From contig NZ_JABSOV010000014.1 of assembly GCF_013215345.1 (NCBI RefSeq), positions 13,602 through 54,860 of the forward strand: a stretch of DNA of 41,259 bases. The letters are read 5' to 3'. Positions 8,690 through 17,876 of this stretch are shown one piece after another. Source of the stretch: Colwellia sp. GTDB taxonomy: Bacteria; Pseudomonadota; Gammaproteobacteria; Enterobacterales; Alteromonadaceae. The notes below the pieces were generated by a model. That model made no database searches. It had not been told where the DNA came from and worked only from the letters and a program-made list of their open reading frames with translations. Every line of letters begins with the position of its first letter. Position 1 is the first letter of the stretch. A program made the position numbers and the translations under genes.

Positions 8690-8867
8690 AACCCGCTTGG
8701 ATAATTTAGCTATTGTACTGTCGGTCACTCTTTAAGCGAACTTAGCCGTTCAATAAAAATTGATAAAAAATCGATAAAGAAATGAGCCAATAGAGCTTCT
8801 TCTATGGTCATCTTGGGTTACAATCTAAGCATTACATCAAGATAGCCATTAGACCTAAAGGAAGCTC

Positions 8868-10229
8868 ATGAATAACTTACTAAACGCTGAAAACCAAGGT
8901 ATTAACCTTTTTGTTATTGAAAAAAGTGCTTACCAAGCTTGGTTTAGTAAACAAGATAAACATAACCAAACTTGGCTAACTAATACTAATTATCAAGGTG
9001 ACGGCCTAGCACTTATGTCCGATGGCCAAGGTGAATTGAGTCAAGCAGTATTTTGTGTGGCTGATGCCAGTGATTATTTTGCTTGTGGCGACCTAATTAA
9101 GCAGCTGCCTCAGAGCCAGTTTTTATTACAAGCAGAGTCAGAGCACGTTGCCGCCATCAGTTTTGGTTGGTTAGTAGGTGCTTATCAATATGATAGATAT
9201 ATTACTAACAAGCCAGAAAAAACCTTAGCAAGTTTAGCGATTAACAATGCCGAGATTGTTGCTAGTGCCATTAAATTTGCCCAAGCAACCGCCTTAACAC
9301 GTGATCTAGTCAATACGCCTGCTGCCGATATGATGCCGGTAGACATAGCCCAAGCCGCGTTAGAGCTAGCTGAACAATTTAATGGTGAAGTTAAGCAAAT
9401 TATTGGTGATGAGCTACTAGTACATAATTATCCAACCATTCATGCCGTTGGTCGCGCCAGTATTAACACGCCTCGTTTAGTCGATTTAACTTGGGGTGAT
9501 AAAAGTCATCCACAAGTAACACTTGTTGGTAAAGGTGTCTGTTTTGACAGTGGCGGTTTAGATATGAAACCCGCTGCAGGTATGCGTAATATGAAAAAAG
9601 ACATGGGCGGTGCTGCCCACGTTTTAGGTTTAGCTCAGTTGATCATGGCGCATAACTTACCTATTAATTTACGTGTGTTAATTCCTGCGGTAGAAAATGC
9701 AGTCTCAAGCAATGCACTTCGTCCAGGAGATGTAGTTACTACGCGTAAAGGTCTTACCGTTGAAATCCATAATACTGATGCCGAAGGTCGTTTAGTATTA
9801 TGTGATGCTTTAGCCGAAGCTGAAAATGATGAACCTGAATTAATCATCGATTTTGCTACGTTAACGGGTGCTATGCGTGTTGCTTTAGGCACTGAATTAG
9901 CGGGCTTCTTCTCAACTAATGATCAAGTAGCTGCCGATATCACCACTGCTGGTCTGAAAAATAGTGATCCAGTATGGCGTATGCCGTTACATAAACCTTA
10001 TGATGATTTATTCAAAAGCACTATAGCCGATATGACTAACTGCCCAACGCAGCCTTTTGGCGGTGCTATTACTGCCGCATTATATTTACAGCGGTTTGTT
10101 GAAAAGACCGATTGGGTACACTTTGATGTTATGGCTTTTAATGTTCGTCACTTACCTGGTCGCCCATTAGGTGGTGAAGCTTTTGGTATTCGTGCAGTGT
10201 TTGATTACTTACAAGCTAGATTTAAGTAG
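8868..10229 (+). CDS. M17 leucyl aminopeptidase family protein
   Basis: A 453-residue cytoplasmic metallopeptidase. The C-terminal catalytic domain shows the M17 metal-binding and active-site motifs: VGKGVCFDSGG (Lys and Asp), MKKDMGGAAHVLG (Asp) and NTDAEGRLVLCDAL (Asp, Glu and Arg). All key residues are present, so the enzyme should be active on N-terminal residues of peptides, using two metal ions in a hexamer. The N-terminal ~150 residues are divergent, as is usual. Its length is nearer to PepB-type proteins than to the ~500-residue PepA. The ATG start is backed by AAGGAAG 6 nt upstream. It appears monocistronic and ends in a strong terminator. Confidence 0.93.
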   Translation: MNNLLNAENQGINLFVIEKSAYQAWFSKQDKHNQTWLTNTNYQGDGLALMSDGQGELSQAVFCVADASDYFACGDLIKQLPQSQFLLQAESEHVAAISFGWLVGAYQYDRYITNKPEKTLASLAINNAEIVASAIKFAQATALTRDLVNTPAADMMPVDIAQAALELAEQFNGEVKQIIGDELLVHNYPTIHAVGRASINTPRLVDLTWGDKSHPQVTLVGKGVCFDSGGLDMKPAAGMRNMKKDMGGAAHVLGLAQLIMAHNLPINLRVLIPAVENAVSSNALRPGDVVTTRKGLTVEIHNTDAEGRLVLCDALAEAENDEPELIIDFATLTGAMRVALGTELAGFFSTNDQVAADITTAGLKNSDPVWRMPLHKPYDDLFKSTIADMTNCPTQPFGGAITAALYLQRFVEKTDWVHFDVMAFNVRHLPGRPLGGEAFGIRAVFDYLQARFK

Positions 10230-10255
10230 CCTAATTAATAGATTAATTATTTTAT

Positions 10256-10296
10256 AAAAAGTCACCTTAACGTAGCTTATATTGGGTGACTTTTTT
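10256..10296. terminator. Bidirectional intrinsic terminator between convergent genes
   Basis: AAAAAGTCACC at 10256-10266 pairs with GGTGACTTTTTT at 10285-10296 around an 18-nt loop. The A-run and T-run flanks let it serve both the plus-strand aminopeptidase gene and the minus-strand binding-protein gene that ends at 10320. Confidence 0.85.
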
Positions 10297-10319
10297 ATGC
10301 TTACTATTTATACGCACGA

Positions 10320-11069
10320 TTAGTGTATTTGGTATTTTGCATAAATTTTTTCAATAGTGCCATCTTGCTTAAGCTGTTTTATCACTTTATTCACAGCATC
10401 CCTTAAGTCAGCATTTTTAAATGCCATGTGAGAATAAACATCAGGCCATAAGCGATGAATGTTAAAGTCACTTTTCTTTATAGGTGTATCACCTTGGTAA
10501 TATTTATTTTGTAGGTCGTGAAAAAATATATGAATATCACCTACCCGAATATCTTTCTGCCCAGCGGCCATTAAATAAGTGGTATCTTTAGGGTGTGAGT
10601 GCTCTGAGTAATTATCATTAGCCAACGCCATTTGCTTATACTGCTCACCCAAAAGATCTTTTGCCCCTTGATAAGCCGCTATAGAATATGCCTGTAAGTC
10701 TTCAATATCATCGATTTCAAGAGCATGTATCTTCTTAGACACTGCCACATCGGTATAACGGAAAAGAGCCTCAGATAAATGACCTTTCACTTTTGAAGCA
10801 GAAAATATATTACAAGCAACGTCAATAATCTTGCCGCTGTTAATTTCATGGAGCAACCTATGATTACTCATAAAAATGAATTTAACTTCATATTCTGGCA
10901 ATTGCTTAAATATTTCTCGGGTTATATCAAGAAATAGGCCCTTGTTTTCCGCCTCTATAAAAAAGGGCGGGAAATTACCGACACCAACACGCAGTTCTTG
11001 TTTGGCTAGCAACAAAGAGGGGAAGACCAGTAAAAGTACAATTAAGACCTGCTGTAACATTTTATACAT
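10320..11069 (-). CDS. Periplasmic amino-acid-type substrate-binding protein (SBP_bac_3-like)
   Basis: A 249-residue protein with a signal peptide (LQQVLIVLLLVFPSLLLAKQ, likely cleavage after LLLA or LAK). The mature start LRVGVGNFPPFFIE and the ending DAVNKVIKQLKQDGTIEKIYAKYQ are hallmarks of family 3 solute-binding proteins. No permease or ATPase genes adjoin it. Many such lone proteins in Alteromonadales lack the strict ligand-binding Arg/Asp set and may act in sensing or stress rather than transport. The start used is MYK; an in-frame ATG at codon 4 is an alternative. The gene converges on the aminopeptidase gene and shares its terminator. Confidence 0.88.
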   Translation of the reverse strand: MYKMLQQVLIVLLLVFPSLLLAKQELRVGVGNFPPFFIEAENKGLFLDITREIFKQLPEYEVKFIFMSNHRLLHEINSGKIIDVACNIFSASKVKGHLSEALFRYTDVAVSKKIHALEIDDIEDLQAYSIAAYQGAKDLLGEQYKQMALANDNYSEHSHPKDTTYLMAAGQKDIRVGDIHIFFHDLQNKYYQGDTPIKKSDFNIHRLWPDVYSHMAFKNADLRDAVNKVIKQLKQDGTIEKIYAKYQIH

Positions 11070-11160
11070 AGACGCACAAATTGTTGAGAATACTTAAATT
11101 TAGTATAAACCAACTTTGTACTAAATTTAAACCAATACATTTACCTCTGATGGTAAATAG

Positions 11161-11188
11161 AGCCGTATAAATACTAACTTATACGGCT
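11161..11188. repeat. Perfect 10-bp inverted repeat in a 368-bp gap
   Basis: AGCCGTATAA at 11161-11170 pairs perfectly with TTATACGGCT at 11179-11188 around an 8-nt loop. No T-run follows on either strand. It lies in the 11098-11465 divergent gap between the binding-protein gene and the S9 peptidase gene. That gap otherwise holds only AT-rich sequence; a 61-codon plus-strand reading frame there (11236-11421) has no ribosome-binding site or protein-like composition. An operator for one of the divergent genes is possible. Confidence 0.5.
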
Positions 11189-11465
11189 GAAGAGCGGTTT
11201 AACAAGCTAGTGAGTACTTGCGTCAGTTCTCCTAATTGTTCTTCTTTTCATTGTCAATACGCTCTATTAACTACATATTGTTACGTAATTTTTATTGTCA
11301 ATTTATGCTAATAGATAAATTTTACAAAATACACAGACACAAACTCTATTTAATCTCGATTTTTCCTCTTTTCATCGAATTTAATGCACTTTCCATTGGT
11401 TTCACGCTCAAAAAAACATAAACTCGGGGGGTTAAAATTTTTCGAATAGACCTCTAGGACTAGAA

Positions 11466-13547
11466 ATGAAACTAAAAATAAACTCGTTAAAACAAGCCTT
11501 AGCGATCAGCTTTGGCTTGCTTACTTGTTCAGTAGCCACAGCTGAACAAACAAGCAAAGTTATTACCGCTGAAAACCTGGTAACTTTGCAATCAGTTAGC
11601 CAAGCACAAGTCAGCCCAAGTGGTGAGTATATTGCTTACACTCGCTCAGTTCCTCGTGAGATCTATGTTGAAAAAGACGGTAAAAATTGGGGTGAGTTAT
11701 ACCTAGTGAATGATAAAGGCGTTGAGCGTCCTTTTATTACCGGTAAAGTAAATATTAGAAATATTCAGTGGTCTGCTGATGGTTCATTAATCTATTTCCT
11801 AGCCAAAATGAATGATGATAAATTCACTAACCTTTATCAAATTCCTGCCAACGGTGGTCAAGCACAAAAAGCCGTAGTATTAAAAGACACTAGCATTAAT
11901 AATTACGCACTTAGCAGTGATAATAAGCAAATTGCAATCTTAGCGAAAAAAGCCAAAGACAAGTCAGTTAAGAAACTACAAGGTTTAGGTTTTAAAGCGG
12001 AAGTTTTTGAAGAACAACTTACTAATCAGCTTTTATATGTAACCAATCTGGCTCAGTCTGATAAAGCAATTACACCGACAGCATGGGACATCAAAGGTTA
12101 TGTTTCTGATGTGCATTTCTCGCCAACAGGTAAAGATTTATTAGTTAAAACTCAACCTACTGCTTTAATTGATGACAAATACATGAAGTCACGATGGCAC
12201 ATTGTTGATATCGCTAAAAAATCAGTTAAAACCTCTTTCGCTACCGAAGGAAAGCTAGGCGCAGCTGAATTTTCATACGATGGTAAATATGTTGCCCTAC
12301 ATGGTGCGCAAGACAAACATGATCCTGCAACAGGTCGTTTATTTATTGCCAACGTTAGCACAGGTAAAGTAGCTAACTGGTTACCCGACTTTAACGGTCA
12401 CGTAAGTGATTTTGAATGGTCTAATAAGCGCAATGAATTATATTTCATCGCCAACATTGGTACTCAGTCAGTTGTTGCCAAAATTAAGCCTGGCTCTAAC
12501 AAATACAAAACAGTGGTTGCCGGTGGCAAGTTCATCGCGGGTAACTTGAGTATTTCTGACTCAGACAAAACCGTTGTGGTAAAAGCAAACACTGCCCAAC
12601 ACCCTAACGAAGTATTTATGCTGCGCGGCAAAATACAAACTCGCTTAACTGATTCAAATACTTGGTTAAATGATGTTGCTTTAGCTAAACAAGAAAGTCT
12701 TACAATTAAAGCCCGTGACGGCGTAGAAATAGGCGGTGTATTAGTTTACCCACTTGATTACAAAAAAGGTCAGCGTTACCCATTAATCATGTCAGTACAT
12801 GGCGGTCCAGAAAGCCATGACAAAGATGGCTGGATTACAGCTTACTCTCGTCCGGGCCAATTAGCAGCAGCACAAGGTTATGCCGTATTTTACCCTAACT
12901 ACCGTGGTAGCACAGGCAAAGGCGTAGACTACTCTAAACTAGGTCAAAACGATTACGCAGGTAAAGAATTTGATGACTTGGTAGACCTTAAAAATCATTT
13001 AGTAAACATTGGTTTAGTGAATGAGAAAAAAGTTGGTATTACTGGTGGTTCATACGGTGGTTATGCTTCAGCTTGGGGTGCAACTAAATTAACTAAACAC
13101 TTTGCAGCTAGCGTAATGTTTGTTGGTATTTCTAACCAGTTATCAAAGTTTGGTACTACTGATATTTCAAACGAAATGAACTTAGTTCATGCTCGTTCAT
13201 ATCCTTGGGACAAATGGCAATGGTATTTAGAACGCAGCCCTATTTATTGGGTAGAACAATCTGAAACGCCATTACTAATTATGCACGGTAAAGCAGATCC
13301 TCGTGTACATCCTGCACAATCTATGGAAATGTACCGCTACATGAAAGTACGTGGTAAAACAGTGCGTTTAGTCTATTACCCAGGTGAAGGCCATGGTAAT
13401 AAACGTGCCGCTGCCAAGTACGATTACAGCTTACGTTTAATGCGTTGGATGGATAACTACTTAAAACATGATAACAAGCCAATGCCTGCTCATGACTTAC
13501 CTCATGCAGCTAACTTAACAGCGCAAAAATCAGCTGATAAGAAGTAA
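11466..13547 (+). CDS. Secreted S9 prolyl-oligopeptidase-family peptidase
   Basis: A 693-residue protein with an N-terminal signal peptide ending near ATAEQ (residues ~25-27), so periplasmic or exported. Residues ~40-400 form a beta-propeller with WD40/TolB-like repeats (SPSGEYIAYTRS, WSADGSLIYFLAK, FSYDGKYVALHG). The C-terminal alpha/beta-hydrolase domain carries the catalytic triad: Ser529 in GGSYGGY, Asp611 in HGKADPRVHP and His643 in GEGHG. These are typical of the acylaminoacyl/dipeptidyl peptidase subfamilies (S9C-like). The role is likely degradation of imported or external peptides. The start is supported by TAGGAC about 8 nt upstream. A terminator follows directly. Confidence 0.93.
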   Translation: MKLKINSLKQALAISFGLLTCSVATAEQTSKVITAENLVTLQSVSQAQVSPSGEYIAYTRSVPREIYVEKDGKNWGELYLVNDKGVERPFITGKVNIRNIQWSADGSLIYFLAKMNDDKFTNLYQIPANGGQAQKAVVLKDTSINNYALSSDNKQIAILAKKAKDKSVKKLQGLGFKAEVFEEQLTNQLLYVTNLAQSDKAITPTAWDIKGYVSDVHFSPTGKDLLVKTQPTALIDDKYMKSRWHIVDIAKKSVKTSFATEGKLGAAEFSYDGKYVALHGAQDKHDPATGRLFIANVSTGKVANWLPDFNGHVSDFEWSNKRNELYFIANIGTQSVVAKIKPGSNKYKTVVAGGKFIAGNLSISDSDKTVVVKANTAQHPNEVFMLRGKIQTRLTDSNTWLNDVALAKQESLTIKARDGVEIGGVLVYPLDYKKGQRYPLIMSVHGGPESHDKDGWITAYSRPGQLAAAQGYAVFYPNYRGSTGKGVDYSKLGQNDYAGKEFDDLVDLKNHLVNIGLVNEKKVGITGGSYGGYASAWGATKLTKHFAASVMFVGISNQLSKFGTTDISNEMNLVHARSYPWDKWQWYLERSPIYWVEQSETPLLIMHGKADPRVHPAQSMEMYRYMKVRGKTVRLVYYPGEGHGNKRAAAKYDYSLRLMRWMDNYLKHDNKPMPAHDLPHAANLTAQKSADKK

Positions 13548-13575
13548 AAGCCTACACTTTTACTACAAAACAAAT

Positions 13576-13605
13576 GAAAAAGGTCAGCTTAGCTGGCCTT
13601 TTTTA
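13576..13605 (+). terminator. Intrinsic terminator of the S9 peptidase gene
   Basis: AAAAAGGTCAGC pairs with GCTGGCCTTTTTT around a 3-nt loop with a single G-T wobble, starting about 30 bp after the stop codon and followed by a T-run. Confidence 0.85.
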
Positions 13606-13704
13606 TTGCCTGATAAACATAATAAACATGTGCTAAATCAAACTATCCTTAAGTAAACACTAGAAATTACAAAGTTGTTACAAAACTATACCTCATAGCC
13701 ATTG

Positions 13705-13727
13705 CTAATGATAATAATTATCATTAG
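13705..13727. promoter_or_regulatory. Fur box upstream of the TonB-dependent receptor
   Basis: Two 11-bp arms, CTAATGATAAT at 13705-13715 and ATTATCATTAG at 13717-13727, form a perfect palindrome around one central base. This closely fits the Fur operator consensus built from GATAAT and ATTATC units. It lies 65-90 bp before the receptor ATG. A candidate -10 (TATACT, 13743-13748) follows, so the site would cover the -35 region and Fur with iron would block transcription. Confidence 0.85.
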
Positions 13728-13792
13728 ACTTCGCGCTATTATTATACTGTACGCTTGTTTTACTCTTATATTCATTAAGGTTTGAGTTATTT

Positions 13793-15949
13793 ATGAAGTT
13801 TTCTCCCCTATTTTTAGCCGTCAGCGCGATACTTTCTTCGACAGCCGTTTCTGCTAATACTGTTGCCAATACAGCTGATAATGCTACTAATACCACTGAC
13901 GCTCCTACAGCAAAGGTTGTCGCTGATTCAACAGAGACTAAAGCACTTAAAGATATTGAAGTGATTCAAGTTAAAGGTAGCTATTTTAATGGCTATAAAG
14001 TTGATAATGCTAACGGTGCTTTGCGCGGTAATATCTCTTTATTAGAAACTGCACAATCGGTCACCGTTATTCCAGCTACGGTAATTAACGAGCAATTAGC
14101 CACCACTTTAGGTGAAGTACTCGTTAATGACGCCAGCTTAACCGCAGGATCTAAGCAACGTAACCGTGAAGTATTTAGTTTACGTGGTTTTGAATTAAGC
14201 TCTTCAAATGGTTATTTACGTGACGGTCATCAACATTGGTCTCATTACCAACAGCCAATTGAAACACTAGAAAGCATTGAAGTTATCAAGGGACCTTCAA
14301 GTATTTTATACGGTCAATCAGGTCCTGGTGGCTTAGTTAATATGGTTACCAAAAAACCAACCACTAACTCTATCTTTAATCTAGGTTTAGATGTTGATCA
14401 AGAAGGTTCATCTCGCCTGACATTGGATGCAGGTGGTGCAATAACTGAAGATGAGTCACTACGTTACCGCGCTAACTTAGTTAAGCAAGATGTCACTTAT
14501 CAACGTGAATACCAAAACGGTGAGCAAAGAGAGCGTGAGCGTTTCCTTGGTGCCTTGGTAGTTGATTATGATATTAATGACGATTTACTCGTGCGTTTTC
14601 ATTATGATAAAACCAATGATAAAGCCGGTTTAGATACTGGTGCTTGGTTAGATGATGACGGTAATGTTATTGGCGATGATAAAACCATTCGTGATATGTC
14701 ATGGGCCTTTACTGATATTACCGTTGAAAACTACGGTGTTGATGCCAGCTATATTATCAATGATGCTTGGCAAGTGAAATTTGGCTATAACGAGCAGACA
14801 TTTGAACGTCAACGTTTTGAATCAGCAGCGAAAAAACCGAGTGATTTTGTCGAAGGAGACAGCTACACCTCAAAACCTTATGACCGCTTTGATGATTGGC
14901 AGTTCACCACCAGCTTTATTGACTTTACTGGTGAATTCGAACTTGCCGGTGTAGAGCATACCTTACTTGTTGGTGCTAACTACCTTGATTATTACTACGG
15001 TCAATTAAAAGTAAAAGGCGAGTCATTTGAGTACTCTGCTGGCCAAGTTGAGCCACCGCGCCCTGATATTAGTTACACCACAGATGACAGCCTTTATACC
15101 AGTGAATACGATTATTACGGTATTTATATTCAAGATTTGATCACCATTAACCAAAAATGGCAAGTAATGATTGGCGGTCGCTACGATAAACAAAGTAAAA
15201 CCGGTGCTGATAATGAATCATTATTACCTAAAGCTGGTGTACTTTATCATCCAAGTGAAAATGCCACTTTCTATGCCAGCTACAGTGAAGGTTTTGAGCC
15301 ACAGAGCAGTGAAACTATTAATGATGACGAAGATTTAAACTATGGCATGGAAATCGATGCCATGACTTCAAAACAATATGAGCTTGGTGCTAAATGGCAA
15401 CTATTGGATGATCGTTTGTTACTAACTACAGCAATATTCGACATCACTAAGTCTGGTGTATTAGTTACTGAGTATAATGAAGATGATAGCTACCGCACTT
15501 CACAAGTAGGTGAACAGCGTCATAAAGGTTTTGAAGTGGCCGCACAAGGTGCAGTAACCGATAAACTTTTTGTTATGGCCTCTATGATGAACCTTGATGC
15601 CACTTATGAAAATGATGAAGAATACACTGGCATGACACCTATTGATGCACCAGAGTGGTCAGCGTCGCTTTGGTCACGTTATGAATTGACTGAAAACCTA
15701 GCTATTAATGCTGGTGCTTTTTATGAAGGTGAGCGCTTTGCTAACCAAGATAACACAGTAGTAAAAGATGCTTATACTCGTATTGATGTCGGTGCTACTT
15801 ATAAAATAGCCCTACAAAATACCGACATTAACTTACGCTTTAATGTGCAAAACTTACTTGATACCGACTACCTAGCCGGTGGTGGTACTTCTAACGTAAC
15901 CGTTGGTGACGGCATTAGCTACCGCCTTGCTGTACAAGTTGCTTTTTAG
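13793..15949 (+). CDS. TonB-dependent siderophore receptor
   Basis: A 718-residue outer-membrane receptor. A signal peptide (residues 1-22, ending STAVSAN) is followed by a low-complexity Ala/Thr/Asn linker. The plug domain (~55-210) contains LLETAQSVTVIP, REVFSLRGFEL and the strongly typical IETLESIEVIKGPSSILYGQ and GPGGLVNMVTKKP. A 22-strand barrel follows, ending in YRLAVQVAF with the terminal Phe needed for BAM assembly. IEVIQVKGS near residue 57 may be the TonB box. The plug motif puts it with the ferric-siderophore (FhuA/FhuE/FpvA-like) class. The nearby Fur box indicates induction under iron limitation. No synthesis or inner-membrane transport genes are adjacent, so the ligand may be a foreign siderophore. 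Confidence 0.93.
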   Translation: MKFSPLFLAVSAILSSTAVSANTVANTADNATNTTDAPTAKVVADSTETKALKDIEVIQVKGSYFNGYKVDNANGALRGNISLLETAQSVTVIPATVINEQLATTLGEVLVNDASLTAGSKQRNREVFSLRGFELSSSNGYLRDGHQHWSHYQQPIETLESIEVIKGPSSILYGQSGPGGLVNMVTKKPTTNSIFNLGLDVDQEGSSRLTLDAGGAITEDESLRYRANLVKQDVTYQREYQNGEQRERERFLGALVVDYDINDDLLVRFHYDKTNDKAGLDTGAWLDDDGNVIGDDKTIRDMSWAFTDITVENYGVDASYIINDAWQVKFGYNEQTFERQRFESAAKKPSDFVEGDSYTSKPYDRFDDWQFTTSFIDFTGEFELAGVEHTLLVGANYLDYYYGQLKVKGESFEYSAGQVEPPRPDISYTTDDSLYTSEYDYYGIYIQDLITINQKWQVMIGGRYDKQSKTGADNESLLPKAGVLYHPSENATFYASYSEGFEPQSSETINDDEDLNYGMEIDAMTSKQYELGAKWQLLDDRLLLTTAIFDITKSGVLVTEYNEDDSYRTSQVGEQRHKGFEVAAQGAVTDKLFVMASMMNLDATYENDEEYTGMTPIDAPEWSASLWSRYELTENLAINAGAFYEGERFANQDNTVVKDAYTRIDVGATYKIALQNTDINLRFNVQNLLDTDYLAGGGTSNVTVGDGISYRLAVQVAF

Positions 15950-16013
15950 TCAACTAGCTAGTAAAAATCAACCTTGAAGTTAAGGTCAAAATTACAGTAA
16001 AAGAACGCAAAAT

Positions 16014-16063
16014 AAGCCTAGGATATTAAGCAATGTAACACTGCTTCATCCTGGGCTTTTTTC
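16014..16063 (+). terminator. Intrinsic terminator of the TonB receptor gene
   Basis: AAGCCTAGGAT at about 16014-16024 pairs with ATCCTGGGCTT at 16048-16058, with one G-T wobble, and is followed by a T-run. It lies about 65 bp after the stop codon. Confidence 0.75.
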
Positions 16064-16064
16064 T

Positions 16065-16471
16065 GCATAACAACCTAATTACTTACCACTAATGTACTGC
16101 CCCTCCCTGTACCGATTTTCTGACTGTCGTTCAAGTATTTAACTGTCAATGATTAACACTATTTTTACGGTTAGCTATATTCAAGACAAACCCTGACGAG
16201 ATGGATAATTGACGACAAAACTAGAGGGAATTTCAAATAGTGGAAGTTATTTGATAAAAATCGACTAAAGTATAAGTACTTTTTCTGGCAATGTAGACTT
16301 AGGTCTAATTCCTTTTGTTCACTTTACACTCTAACTTACTATTAGATAACAAAAAGCCACAATAAAGTAAAATCATAAGAGGCGTATAAGACCTCGTAAA
16401 AGATTAGTAGCTTGAAACAAATAACAGACATTAAGTCTCACAATAATAAGTAAACAAAAATGGGGAATATC
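16065..16471 (+). promoter_or_regulatory. Upstream region of the DcaP-like porin
   Basis: About 400 bp with no credible gene. It contains a 14-bp palindrome-like site TAGACTTAGGTCTA at 16294-16307 and, at 16263-16270, GACTAAAG, which is the reverse complement of the CTTTAGTC core repeated upstream of the DUF294 gene. These may be regulator sites for the porin. The ribosome-binding site GGGGA at 16462-16466 decides the porin start at 16472. Confidence 0.35.
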
Positions 16472-17545
16472 ATGTTTCATAATTCATTATTTAAAGTTAA
16501 GAAATTAATACTAGCAACCAGCTTATTAGCGGTTACCAGCGCAGCTAATTCCGGTTACACCATCAAATTAGACGATGGCGATAGCATAACCTTTGGTGGT
16601 TACATTAAGGTTGATGCGCGCTATACCAGTGGTAATATTGCTGCGAACGATTACTGGTACGGTGGTGGAACTGTTCTAGCAGAAAGCCAATCTAACTTTG
16701 GCATTGCCGTCAATGAAACGCGTTTTAACACTAAATATGTCCATGGTGATGTCACTGGTTTTATTGAAATGGATTTTTACGGTGATGCCGTGTCAGGTGG
16801 TGGTAATGAAATTATCTCCAACTCTTCCAAGCCACGTTTGCGTCATGCCTTTGTTAAGTACAAAAATGTCTTAGTTGGCCAAACATGGACTACTTTCCAA
16901 AACACGAGTTCTCTTGCTGAAGCAGCCGATTTTGGTGGCCCGTTAGTAGCTTCTGCCTTTATTCGTCAAGGTCAGGTTCGATATACCAATGGCGGCTTAC
17001 AACTTTCTATTGAAAATCCTGAAACATACAAAGGTGTTCATGGCAATGATTCCATTCCAGACTTCATAGGTAAATATACCTTTAAAGGCGACTGGGGTAA
17101 TGTTTCTGTGTCTGGTTTAGCTCGACAATTACAAACCCTTGATGGCTCTGAGTCGGCAATAGGTTTCGGTGTTGCCGGTCGTATTAATACCTTTGGTAAA
17201 GATGATTTTCGCTTTCAAGTACACGGTGGTAATGTCGGTCGTTACGTGGGTGTTACCGCTTCTACAGACGTAGCTCAAAATAGTACAGGTAGTTGGGAAG
17301 CAGAAGATACCACCTCGGTCATGGTTGCTTATCGTCATTTCTGGACAGACGATATGCGTAGTTCAGTATTCTATGGTAATACCACAACTGATCTTCGTGA
17401 TACAGATCGCTCTCACTGGGGAGTCAACATCTTTAAAAACGTAACTAAGCAGCTATCTTTTGGTTTAGAAGTAGGTAACTTTGAAATGGCTGAATCAAAT
17501 GCTGATTCTGACTATGTACAATTCTCAACCAAATTCGTCTTATAG
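16472..17545 (+). CDS. DcaP-like outer-membrane porin
   Basis: A protein of 357 residues from the chosen start. An in-frame ATG 12 bp upstream exists, but it lies on top of the GGGGA ribosome-binding site, so the second ATG is preferred. A signal peptide (VKKLILATSLLAVTSAANS) precedes a strand-rich barrel starting with SITFGGYIKVDARYTSG and including RLRHAFVKYKNVLVGQTW and TFQNTSSLAEAADFGGP. The latter pattern is typical of DcaP-family trimeric porins, known in Acinetobacter for dicarboxylate and negatively charged solute uptake. It ends YVQFSTKFVL, a barrel C-terminus with Leu instead of the usual Phe or Tyr. Association with organic-acid uptake is inference from family and context. Confidence 0.85.
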   Translation: MFHNSLFKVKKLILATSLLAVTSAANSGYTIKLDDGDSITFGGYIKVDARYTSGNIAANDYWYGGGTVLAESQSNFGIAVNETRFNTKYVHGDVTGFIEMDFYGDAVSGGGNEIISNSSKPRLRHAFVKYKNVLVGQTWTTFQNTSSLAEAADFGGPLVASAFIRQGQVRYTNGGLQLSIENPETYKGVHGNDSIPDFIGKYTFKGDWGNVSVSGLARQLQTLDGSESAIGFGVAGRINTFGKDDFRFQVHGGNVGRYVGVTASTDVAQNSTGSWEAEDTTSVMVAYRHFWTDDMRSSVFYGNTTTDLRDTDRSHWGVNIFKNVTKQLSFGLEVGNFEMAESNADSDYVQFSTKFVL

Positions 17546-17553
17546 TTTTTATA

Positions 17554-17712
17554 ATACCAACTCAATTAAGTTTGTGACCTTGTTGTGCACAGAAAAAATA
17601 AATCAAAGCAAGGCGCTCGATTGACCAATAGCTGGCTATTGGGATTGAGAGCAACGCCGCCTTGGAGTATTTTAACCAGTACAAGTGGGTAATAATTTAA
17701 TAGAATTGGTAT
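17554..17712. mobile_element. 159-bp MITE-like element (ATACCAA family, copy 1)
   Basis: The tips at 17554-17569 (ATACCAACTCAATTAA) and 17697-17712 form a 16-bp inverted repeat with three mismatches. The centre has its own palindrome (CCAATAGCTGGCTATTGG near 17624). It has no coding capacity. It begins 9 bp after the porin stop codon and separates the gene from the terminator at 17753. A same-sized relative lies at 27791-27952. Confidence 0.7.
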
Positions 17713-17752
17713 AACACCTTGCGTTAGTTAACCTCGTTGAGGTTATTTTATG

Positions 17753-17777
17753 GGGAAGCATTTGCTTCCCTTTTTTT
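17753..17777 (+). terminator. Intrinsic terminator, probably of the porin gene
   Basis: GGGAAGCA at 17753-17760 pairs with TGCTTCCC at 17763-17770 around a tight loop and is followed by TTTTTTT. A smaller hairpin (AACCTCGTTGAGGTT, 17730-17744) precedes it. The distance from the porin stop, over 200 bp, is explained by the inserted repeat element. Confidence 0.8.
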
Positions 17778-17876
17778 ATGGGAAAACATAAGCTTTCCTA
17801 TTCGATGACATAGATTGATAAAAGAAACTTTTTATACCTATACTGAAGTATTATTCCCGCACTATAGGCTGATAAA

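Noticed and set aside
11236-11421. 61-codon plus-strand ORF in the gap before the S9 peptidase
   Set aside because: AT-rich composition heavy in Phe, Ile and Leu, no ribosome-binding site and no recognisable features; likely chance.
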